Part shown: one piece after another, positions 25,137 to 32,347 of the stretch
How positions within the stretch are numbered: the stretch's first letter is position 1
Layout of the letters: each line of letters starts with the position of its first letter
Origin: DAOUJH01 sp965116555
GTDB lineage: Bacteria > Chloroflexota > Dehalococcoidia > Lucifugimonadales > QGNO01
Assembly (NCBI GenBank): GCA_965116555.1
Contig: OZ220698.1
Span: forward strand, 1,736,001 to 1,800,000
Direction: 5' to 3'
DNA length: 64,000 nt
The notes under the pieces: generated by a model
The model's input: the letters and a program-made list of their open reading frames with translations, nothing else
The model's database searches: none
Told to the model about the DNA's origin: nothing
Program-made: the position numbers and the translations under genes

Positions 25137-26791
25137 CCGGCCAGATCTGCCAGCACCTCGCGCACCAAGTCGTAGGGAACGTCGTTGCGCACCACCGACC
25201 TGCCAACTCCCTCCAGGAGTACCCAGCGCAGGTTCGAACCCTCCGCCTTCTTGTCCAGTGTCATCGCCGCCTCCACCCGCTCCATCTCCACGTCGGAGAT
25301 GCGCACCGGCAGCTCGAAGCGGCGCAGCACCTCTTCCTGCCGTTCCAAGACGTCGACGGGAGTAACTCCCATGCGCACCCCTATCTTTGCGGCGCCCATC
25401 ATGCCGATGGCCACGGCCTCGCCGTGAAGCAGCCTCCCGTATTCCGTGGCGGCTTCCAGCGCGTGTCCAATGGTGTGCCCGTAGTTGAGCAGGTTGCGAT
25501 AACCCAGGGTCTCGCGCTCGTCTTGGGAGACCACTTCAGCCTTTATCGACATGCTCCTCTTGATTACTTCGGTGGTCAGCTCATGTTCCAAGCGGATCAA
25601 ATCGTTGCCCTGTTGCTCGAAGGTCTCGAATAGACCGGCGTCCAAAATGAGGCCGTGCTTTATAGCCTCCGCCCAGCCCTCCATCGCCTCTCGCACGGGC
25701 AGAGTCAGCAGGGTCGCGACGTCCGCAACCACAATGAGCGGCTGGTGAAATGCGCCGACCAGATTCTTGCCCTGCGGAAGGTCTACCGCGGTCTTGCCGC
25801 CTATGGATGAGTCCATCATGGCGGCTATGCTGGTGGGCACCTGAACGATGCGCATACCGCGGGTATAGGTGGCGGCCACGAAGCCCGCCAGGTCTCCGAC
25901 CACGCCGCCGCCAAGGGCGACAACAACGTGGCCGCGCTGCGCTCGCCGCTCCGCCAGCCAGTGGTATATTTCACCGGCTGTGTCCAGAGTCTTGCTTGCC
26001 TCGCCGGGAACAAATGTGTACAGGTGCGATTCGATACCGGCAAGCTCCAAGGCCGCTTGGACAGCCTCGCCGTAGAGACCGGCCACTGTGTGGTCCGAGA
26101 TCACGTAAACCGGCCCGGTCACACCCGATTTGCTGAGAATCTCTCCAATCTGCGACAGAAGCCCCCAGCCAACCAGCAATGGGCAGTCCCCAACGGAAGA
26201 GTGGACCGTAGCGGCTAGGTGCGGACTGGCGGCCAACGGCTGACCGGCGTCGGCTGGCTTGCCGGAGAGTATGCGCCAGGCGCGCACCACCTCGTCGGCG
26301 GCTTGCTGCACGGAGATGCTGTTGGTGTTGACCGTCCAGTGCGCCGTGGCATAGGCGGGCTGTCGTTCCGCCTTTTGCTGGCGGATCCTGGCAAGCTGGT
26401 CCTCGCTTTCCAGGAGCGGTCGTACCGCCTCTCTTCCGCGCTGCTTCTTCTGCTCTTGCAGACGCTGGTGAATGGTCTCAGGCGGGGCGTCCAGGCAGAC
26501 AACTACGCCCGATACCTCCATGTTCTCTCTGTTCTCTGAAAAAGTTATCGCGCCTCCGCCAACGGCAACCACTCGGCCTTGACCCGCGCATGCTTCACGC
26601 ACGGCGTCGCGTTCCAGTTGGCGAAAGTGCTCCTCGCCGTGCTCCTCGAAGATGGCGGCTATGGTCTTGCCCGCCTTCTCAGCAATCTCCTGGTCAACGT
26701 CGATGAACCGCCAGCCGAGGATGCGGGCAACTATCTGACCCACCGTTGACTTGCCCGTTCCCGGGTACCCTGTGAGGATGATGTTTCGCAA
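25133..26791 (-). CDS. aroKB: Bifunctional shikimate kinase / 3-dehydroquinate synthase
   Basis: 552 residues with two complete domains. Residues 1-175 are shikimate kinase: P-loop GYPGTGKST (8-16), FIDVDQEI, the adenine-site GGGAITF and the LID Arg region RGREAVRPLL. Residues ~200-552 are dehydroquinate synthase: GGGVVGDLAGFVAATYTRG, PTSIAAMMDSSIGGKTAVD, KNLVGAFHQP and the NYGHTIGHALE metal site. The protein would catalyse steps two and five of the chorismate pathway. The start is TTG 26791. aroE and aroC lie 10 kb away on the other strand. The symbol denotes the fusion. Confidence 0.95.
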   Translation of the reverse strand: MRNIILTGYPGTGKSTVGQIVARILGWRFIDVDQEIAEKAGKTIAAIFEEHGEEHFRQLERDAVREACAGQGRVVAVGGGAITFSENRENMEVSGVVVCLDAPPETIHQRLQEQKKQRGREAVRPLLESEDQLARIRQQKAERQPAYATAHWTVNTNSISVQQAADEVVRAWRILSGKPADAGQPLAASPHLAATVHSSVGDCPLLVGWGLLSQIGEILSKSGVTGPVYVISDHTVAGLYGEAVQAALELAGIESHLYTFVPGEASKTLDTAGEIYHWLAERRAQRGHVVVALGGGVVGDLAGFVAATYTRGMRIVQVPTSIAAMMDSSIGGKTAVDLPQGKNLVGAFHQPLIVVADVATLLTLPVREAMEGWAEAIKHGLILDAGLFETFEQQGNDLIRLEHELTTEVIKRSMSIKAEVVSQDERETLGYRNLLNYGHTIGHALEAATEYGRLLHGEAVAIGMMGAAKIGVRMGVTPVDVLERQEEVLRRFELPVRISDVEMERVEAAMTLDKKAEGSNLRWVLLEGVGRSVVRNDVPYDLVREVLADLAG

Positions 26792-26837
26792 GGTTAGGCG
26801 TTCCTTTCTTGCAACGGGGCAATGCGCTGGCGGGGCC

Positions 26838-27272
26838 TCAAGCTATGTCCTTTACCATTTCTACGTGCAGGATGCCTGCTTCCATGAACGTGTTGCCGCG
26901 CTCTTGGTAACCGCGATTGGCGTAGAAGTGCTTGACGTAGTGCTGAGCGTGGAGCGAGATGAACTTGATCCCCTCCGACCGGGCCTCGTCTTCCAGGAAG
27001 GCGAGCACCTTGCCGCCGATTCCGTCGCGGCGCAGCGACTCGTCTACCGCCATGCGCCCAATGCGTGCCTCGGTTGGCGTGTCCAGAATGAGCCGGCCCG
27101 TCCCGACTACTACATCGTCCTGGAAAGCGACGGCGTGGACGGCGGTGGCATCCAGTTCGTCCACCTCCAGTTCGGGGGGAACGCCCTGCTCATCGACGAA
27201 GACACGGTTACGGAGGACGCGGACGGCCTCCATCTCCTGCGGAGTTTCTAACCTTTTAATTACAAGTGACAT
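26838..27272 (-). CDS. GNAT family N-acetyltransferase (ElaA/YjcF-like)
   Basis: 144 residues from ATG 27272. The N-terminal VLRNRVFVDEQGVPPELEVD is characteristic of the ElaA-like branch; the acetyl-CoA-binding loop is RDGIGGKVLAFLE after RIGRMAVDESLR. The acceptor is unknown. The ATG begins only 7 bases after a strong TATAAT, so the mRNA appears leaderless. The open frame continues upstream to 27326, but it would include the promoter. Confidence 0.88.
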   Translation of the reverse strand: MSLVIKRLETPQEMEAVRVLRNRVFVDEQGVPPELEVDELDATAVHAVAFQDDVVVGTGRLILDTPTEARIGRMAVDESLRRDGIGGKVLAFLEDEARSEGIKFISLHAQHYVKHFYANRGYQERGNTFMEAGILHVEMVKDIA

Positions 27273-27279
27273 GCCAGAG

Positions 27280-27288
27280 ATTATAGCA
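27280..27288 (-). promoter_or_regulatory. Extended -10 promoter of the GNAT gene
   Basis: Minus strand TGCTATAAT ends 7 bases before the ATG at 27272. No good -35 is seen. Transcription would begin at or next to the start codon. Confidence 0.65.
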
Positions 27289-27299
27289 AAGGAGACAGA

Positions 27300-27480
27300 A
27301 AAAGGCCGCCTGCCCGTCTGCCACACCCCCTTTCGTCATTGCATCCCCTCCGTCATTCCCGTGCTTGACACGGGAATCCAGTGAGCGGGGCGGTGGGCTC
27401 CCGTCTACACGGGAGCGACGTACGTAGTGAGCAAACCTCCATCGTCTTCCCCGCGAAGGCGGGGAACCAGGAGAGTGGAG
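27300..27480. repeat. Cluster of small intergenic repeats
   Basis: Three adjacent short dyads: CCGTCATTCCCGTGCTTGAC with ACGGGAAT; CTCCCGTCTACACGGGAG; and CCCCGCGAAGGCGGGG. Also a CTGCCCGTCTGCC piece near 27308 like the octanucleotide tracts. The gap between divergent GNAT and trehalose phosphatase genes holds nothing else that I can recognise. Confidence 0.6.
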
Positions 27481-27557
27481 AGATGCGGCGCCCGTTACCA
27501 TGTATACTCCTCTGGTTGCTTACTTATTCGTTTGAAGCGTAAGTCCACAGGCATAAC

Positions 27558-28370
27558 ATGACTCTGAAGGCGTTGAAGCAAACCGTTACCGGCCTCCTGC
27601 CGGACATCCGCACGGGGCGCTGGGGCCTCTTCTGCGATATTGACGGCACCATAGCGTACATAACTCCCCGGCCGGAGCAAGCGCGTGTCAGGCCGGGGGC
27701 AAAACGGGCGCTGGAAGCGCTGGGAGCGCAGCTTGCCGCCGTGGCCGTGGTCACCGGCCGCGAGATGAAAGAGGCGCTGTGCATGGTGGGGGCGAAAAAC
27801 ATCGTTTACTTCGCAACGCACGGGCTGGAGCGCTGGGAAGATGGGAAACTGAAGGTTGCCCCTGAAGCGGAGCCTTACCGGGACCGGCTTAGGAGCACCA
27901 CCGCAGAGTTGGTGAAGCGGTTGACGTTCCCAGGCATAGTCATGCAGACCAAGCCGGTGGGCCTCTCGATTCACTACCGCATAGCAAACGACCCCGAATC
28001 GACGCGGGCCGCGATCCTGGAAGCCGTCGAATCCACCGGTGCCGCTGATTGGATGTTTGTCCGCGACGGACGCATGGTGGTTGAGCTTCTTTTGCCTGTT
28101 GCCATCGACAAAGGCACCTCTCTGCGCACCCTGGCGCACGAGCGCAACCTCGATGGAGTGCTCGTGCTCGGTGATGACGTGACGGACGTGAACATGTTCA
28201 AGGCGGCAGCGGAGATGCAGGCGGGAGGCGGCGTGAAAGCGGTCAACATCGGCGTAGTCGGAGAAGAAACGCCCGCTGAGGTCATTGAGGCAACGGAGTA
28301 CGGGCTGGGCGGTGTGGATGAGGTGGAGGCGTTCCTCATCTGGCTGAGCGGCGCGCTGAAGGCTAGCTAG
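27558..28370 (+). CDS. otsB: Trehalose-6-phosphate phosphatase-like HAD hydrolase
   Basis: 270 residues. It removes phosphate from trehalose 6-phosphate or a close analogue. The HAD nucleophile motif FCDIDGTIAYITP has Asp27 and Asp29; motif II is VVTGR; Lys in IDKGTSLRTL and the acidic motif VLGDDVTDVNMF complete the site. The size fits the OtsB family. It is convergent with, and overlaps by 8 bases, the glycosyltransferase that should supply its substrate; pairing them convergently rather than in an operon is unusual. Confidence 0.88.
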   Translation: MTLKALKQTVTGLLPDIRTGRWGLFCDIDGTIAYITPRPEQARVRPGAKRALEALGAQLAAVAVVTGREMKEALCMVGAKNIVYFATHGLERWEDGKLKVAPEAEPYRDRLRSTTAELVKRLTFPGIVMQTKPVGLSIHYRIANDPESTRAAILEAVESTGAADWMFVRDGRMVVELLLPVAIDKGTSLRTLAHERNLDGVLVLGDDVTDVNMFKAAAEMQAGGGVKAVNIGVVGEETPAEVIEATEYGLGGVDEVEAFLIWLSGALKAS

Positions 28371-29901
28371 TCAGCGAACTGATCTCTTCGAACTGGCATT
28401 GGAACCAGTGGTTGATGTCTTCTCTCTCCACCGCCTCTATCAGAGAAGCGTTTCGCTGCTGTCGCTCCTCCTCGGGCATACTGAGCGCCTGGTACATCGC
28501 CTGCATGGTGCCTTCCACGTCGGCGGAGGCCACCGGAAGCACCCCCACTGCAAGCTGGGGATAGGAGCCGGCGGTCTCGGAAAGGATGACGACGCCATCT
28601 CTCTGGTTGATGAGCGGCGCCTCTTTGGCCACCAGCGTCATACCGTCTATAACGGCGTTTTCCAATAGGACGTCGTAGCGGCGCATACCGGCCACCGCCT
28701 GAACGTAGTTGTTCTCCATGAACAGTTGGATGGGCTGCCATTCCGGCGTGCCGTAGCTCTGGTTGATAGTCCTGGCCGACTGCTGTATCTCCTCCATATA
28801 GCGCTGGTACTGGCGGATGTGCGTGCGGGAAGGAACAAGGAAGGCAAGGAATTTGACCTTGCCCCTCATTTCAGGATAACGCTCAAGGAGCAGCTGGTAG
28901 GAACGGAATCCCCGCAGGATGTTCTTGTTGGGCTCCGCCCTATCCACGCGCACTATGTTCTTTTCGGCCCAAACGCCGGCAAGCTGACGCTCGTACTCCT
29001 GCACCCTTGGAGAAGAGCCGATGCGCCGCACCTCGTCAACGTTGATGGAGAGCGGGTAAGCGCGAACAACCGTCTCTCTGCCTTCGTAGCGCACCATGGA
29101 TGCGGCGTAGTCTACCTCCGCGGATGGGAGGAACTCTTCACAGCTCTGTAGAAAGTTGCGGCAGTCCCGACGGGTCTGAAATCCCACGATGTCCGCGCTG
29201 CACAGGCTTCCGCAAATGCTGCGCCTAATGTGCGCCGGAATCATTTCCCAGTAGCCGGAGGCGGGCCACGGTATGTGGACGTAATGCTGGATGACCGCCT
29301 GGGGAAGCTGTTCCCTGACATAGCCGCTTACCAGATACAGATGATAGTCATGGACCATCACGCAAACGTCCTGGTCCACGCCTGCCGCCTCTTCAATCAC
29401 AGCGTCGGCAAAGGAGCGGTTGACCTTTACGTAGCCGTTCTCCCAGGCGTCGTATACCGTGCTGTCTACGCTGGGGGTGTAGGACGTGCTCCACATGTAG
29501 TGCTGAAGAAACCAGAGCAACGGGTTGCAGAAAGTGTTGTAGTACTTGTGATAGACGCGCCGAGGAGTGTTGACGTAGCGGAGAGAGAGTTTATAGCCGG
29601 GAAGAGCGGCGGGAATGCTGGAGCCGTCGCTGTTTTCCCAGATGCGTCTATCCCCCTCCCCCATGGCGGAAGATATCCAGGTGAAATCCAGATCGGGCAT
29701 CAGAGAGGAGAAGGCGGTGACCAGGCTGCCGCTGCTGCGCCTGGGCTGAAGATCGCCCGAGGGGGTTATCTGGTGTCCAATGGGGCCGCGGTTGCTGACC
29801 AGAATGAGACGCCGACCGTTCAATGCCTCGGCGCAAAGCTGCAACAGCTTAGCACGCCTAGCCTGGCCAAGAGACGCCACACTCATAGATTCGCCATCCA
29901 T
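28363..29901 (-). CDS. GT20 family trehalose-6-phosphate synthase-like glycosyltransferase
   Basis: 512 residues. GT20 enzymes join a nucleotide sugar to a sugar phosphate. N-terminal LVSNRGPIGHQ, HDYHLYLV (184-191), HIPWPASGYWEMIP and GFQTRRDC match the family. The usual donor-phosphate motif ERLDYSKG appears as VDRAEPNK (319-326): the Arg and Lys are kept but LDYS is replaced. The later DGMTLVAKEAP is also modified. It may therefore use a different donor or acceptor, for example as a glucosylglycerol-phosphate synthase-type enzyme. The start is ATG 29901; ATG 29886 has a better upstream GGATGG. Confidence 0.82.
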   Translation of the reverse strand: MDGESMSVASLGQARRAKLLQLCAEALNGRRLILVSNRGPIGHQITPSGDLQPRRSSGSLVTAFSSLMPDLDFTWISSAMGEGDRRIWENSDGSSIPAALPGYKLSLRYVNTPRRVYHKYYNTFCNPLLWFLQHYMWSTSYTPSVDSTVYDAWENGYVKVNRSFADAVIEEAAGVDQDVCVMVHDYHLYLVSGYVREQLPQAVIQHYVHIPWPASGYWEMIPAHIRRSICGSLCSADIVGFQTRRDCRNFLQSCEEFLPSAEVDYAASMVRYEGRETVVRAYPLSINVDEVRRIGSSPRVQEYERQLAGVWAEKNIVRVDRAEPNKNILRGFRSYQLLLERYPEMRGKVKFLAFLVPSRTHIRQYQRYMEEIQQSARTINQSYGTPEWQPIQLFMENNYVQAVAGMRRYDVLLENAVIDGMTLVAKEAPLINQRDGVVILSETAGSYPQLAVGVLPVASADVEGTMQAMYQALSMPEEERQQRNASLIEAVEREDINHWFQCQFEEISSLTS

Positions 29902-30061
29902 TCAGAAGCAACGGTACGGTGAGCCGCCGCTATTGCTTGAGCCGCCCCACCCTATTGGGTGCCTCCCAGGGCTGTGACGGCATCTTCTCTCAAAGCGGCC
30001 ACGACGTTAGCATAGGGCATGGGTCATGTCAAGGAAACATCTTAGGGCGGGGTGGGAAGGA

Positions 30062-32218
30062 TTATTGGGCCGATAGGTATGCTACGATCGCTGCATCTAT
30101 CATCAAGGCCACTTCCTCAGAAGAAACAAGGGTAGTAGAGCCGGGGAGGGAGTACGAGTAGACAAGGCCAGAAACATTCCCACGCCTAAACATGATTATG
30201 TCTGCCCGCAATGTTACCTCGTCATACACTAATTCAACCCAAGCACCAGCTGACGTTTGCCCGATTGATTGCGTCGCTATAAGCCCATAGTTTCCCACCT
30301 GCTGTTGGGAAGATTCAATGCCTTGCCTTACGCCTATGAGGAAAGCATCCGGCGATGACAAGCCAGCATCAAAGCCTATTCTCTCCAAATTAGTTAGTTC
30401 TCCGCTGTATGCAAGAATTATCTGAAAGGGGTCGGAAGTTGCATAGGATGCGCTATGTTGAACGAGATCCTGTAATCCTAGGTCTATTGAGGACACACCC
30501 TCGGTTGTCGGGTCTATCTCCTCAAATGAGTCAGGCAGCGAGTTGAAGGCTGACCTAAGTTCATACAACCCAAACCCAGGTGTGTCCGTGGAGCCATTAT
30601 CGGAGTCTTCAAAGAGACCAGCCCTGGTTGTGGTAGTGAGCTGTGCAGACGGACTTGCGTTGGCTATTTCCAGTACGTACGCGCCCGTCTCATTGTGAGT
30701 GCTATAGACAGCTATAATGAACTCCCCCGTGTGAGGCGCGCGATAGATAATATTGGAGTCCAATCCAAAGAGTCCGCCGCCACTGTCGTCATCAACGATA
30801 ATTTGTTCATCAACTGCACCGTGGAAATCGGCAATCAAGAAAGTGTCTAGCAAGAACGAAGATACGGAGAAATCGACCATCTGGTTGGCGGTGAGGCGAA
30901 CGGCAAAAGCGTCTATATCTCCGGGGTAGTCGATGTTTCCGCGAACCGACTGACCTACACTGAACCTTGTGCCGTCGTCGGGGTCGGGAATAGGAATCAG
31001 GCTGTGAGAGCTTCCCAGGGTAAAGCTAACAGGCTCTTCGGTCAATTGGGACACTACGAGGAAATGGGGACCCTGGTACTGGATAGAAGTAACCCCTGTC
31101 TCAGGGCCTGAATGGGCGTCATCCACGTAGAGCGCTTCTTCTCCGAGGGAGTCATAAACGGAAAAGTCCACGTCGTCTTCGCTGTTTACGATGATGTCCA
31201 CGCTTGTGCCAACAGGCTCTTCAAACACGTAGGCCTTGGTGTCCCAAAACGTTCTTAGAGCGCCACGATGCCGGATGTCGCCACCCGTGCTTGGCAACAG
31301 TCTAGCGCCTATACCGGACGGGTCGTTACCTGAAATCAGGCTACGGATGCGGGACGTTAGGTCGGAGGAGGCCAGCGCAAGCCCGTGGCTAGCTTCTCCT
31401 ATCGTATATCCGGTGATTCCGATAATGTCTCCTGTGCTGGAGATCAGCGCGCCTCCACTCTGTCCACCTTCTAAGGTGGCGTCAATTTGTATGTAGGTGA
31501 GGCCGGTTTCGTCCCACTCCCTAAGGCGCGACACAATACCCCGGCCTAGGGTGGGCTGTGGCGGGTCCCCGGGAGAGCCTGGGTATCCAATAGTTAGGAC
31601 TTCCGACCCGATTGCAGGCGTGGCGGATTCAGCAAGGATGAGTGGCTGATTTGATACGTTTACAGGTCCCAAGACTGCCAAATCGGTGAGCAGGTCCCAA
31701 CCCACCAAGGGCACATTTCGAATTATAGTACCGTCCGGGAAAGTCGCCTGTACGCTGTCACTTGGCCATACGTTGTGTGCATTGGTCACGAGATATCCGC
31801 CGTTTACAAGCAAGGCTGTGCCCAAGGAACTCGTTGTTTCAATGTAGGCCACGGCTGGAGAAACATTGGCAAAAATCTGAGCGGCTGTTAGAGGCTGTGG
31901 CGTGGCGGTAGGCTCAGGGGTCGGCGTGGCAGTAGGTTCAGGAGTCGGTGTGGCAGTAGGTTCAGGGGTCGGCGTGGCGGTAGGTTCAGGGATCGGTGTG
32001 GCAGTAGGTTCAGGGATCGGTGTGGCAGTAGGTTCAGGGGTCGGTGTGACGGTAGGCTCAGGGGTGGGCGTGGGAGCCATTGTTGCCTCCACACCAGCCT
32101 GGACAGTGGCGTTGATGTCAAGCGTGGAGTCGGGCGTAGCAGGAGCATCACCTCCACATGCAATCATCAGTACGAGCGTGAGGCTACTTATCAATACAAA
32201 GGCAACGGCCGGTTTCAT
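30062..32218 (-). CDS. Exported lipoprotein with Pro-Thr repeat linker, trypsin-like protease and PPC-type domains
   Basis: 718 residues. A lipoprotein signal (lipobox LMIAC, acylated Cys21) is followed by seven PTPEPTAT repeats (51-106), likely a wall-spanning linker. Residues ~110-290 are a trypsin-like domain with a full triad: His148 in TNAHNVW, Asp179 in LLTDLAVL, Ser254 in GGQSGGAL. Residues ~320-560 contain two beta-rich segments like bacterial pre-peptidase C-terminal (PPC) domains (for example GNIDYPGDIDAFAVRLTANQ). The C-terminal 150 residues are unassigned. AAGGAGAAA precedes the ATG. It would be anchored outside the membrane; the substrate is unknown. Confidence 0.87.
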   Translation of the reverse strand: MKPAVAFVLISSLTLVLMIACGGDAPATPDSTLDINATVQAGVEATMAPTPTPEPTVTPTPEPTATPIPEPTATPIPEPTATPTPEPTATPTPEPTATPTPEPTATPQPLTAAQIFANVSPAVAYIETTSSLGTALLVNGGYLVTNAHNVWPSDSVQATFPDGTIIRNVPLVGWDLLTDLAVLGPVNVSNQPLILAESATPAIGSEVLTIGYPGSPGDPPQPTLGRGIVSRLREWDETGLTYIQIDATLEGGQSGGALISSTGDIIGITGYTIGEASHGLALASSDLTSRIRSLISGNDPSGIGARLLPSTGGDIRHRGALRTFWDTKAYVFEEPVGTSVDIIVNSEDDVDFSVYDSLGEEALYVDDAHSGPETGVTSIQYQGPHFLVVSQLTEEPVSFTLGSSHSLIPIPDPDDGTRFSVGQSVRGNIDYPGDIDAFAVRLTANQMVDFSVSSFLLDTFLIADFHGAVDEQIIVDDDSGGGLFGLDSNIIYRAPHTGEFIIAVYSTHNETGAYVLEIANASPSAQLTTTTRAGLFEDSDNGSTDTPGFGLYELRSAFNSLPDSFEEIDPTTEGVSSIDLGLQDLVQHSASYATSDPFQIILAYSGELTNLERIGFDAGLSSPDAFLIGVRQGIESSQQQVGNYGLIATQSIGQTSAGAWVELVYDEVTLRADIIMFRRGNVSGLVYSYSLPGSTTLVSSEEVALMIDAAIVAYLSAQ
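31901..32068. repeat. Seven 24-base tandem repeats coding PTPEPTAT
   Basis: Seven in-frame units of 24 bases encode PTPEPTVT, PTPEPTAT, two PIPEPTAT and three PTPEPTAT. They differ by few bases, so copy number may vary between strains. Confidence 0.92.
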
Positions 32219-32307
32219 TTTCTCCTTTAATCCGTTGTTAGTGGCAGGATTGTACTACAAAGTGGGATGCTTCACGGTCAAGGCGGTAGACGCTCGCCCG
32301 CCTTGCG

Positions 32308-32337
32308 TTGACACCCCACAATCGCCACACCTACAAT
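32308..32337 (+). promoter_or_regulatory. Strong promoter immediately before alaS
   Basis: Perfect -35 TTGACA, 18-base spacer, -10 TACAAT. The alaS GTG begins 10 bases after the -10, leaving no room for a ribosome site. Confidence 0.75.
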
Positions 32338-32347
32338 CGACAACCAC

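Noticed and set aside
26838..29901. Search for tRNA genes, att sites or a transposase that would mark an island around the small repeats
   Set aside because: None were seen; the flanking genes are ordinary metabolic genes and the repeats are short.
31901..32068. Possible CRISPR-like array (regular 24-base repeats)
   Set aside because: The units are directly adjacent without spacers and are in frame in a coding sequence.
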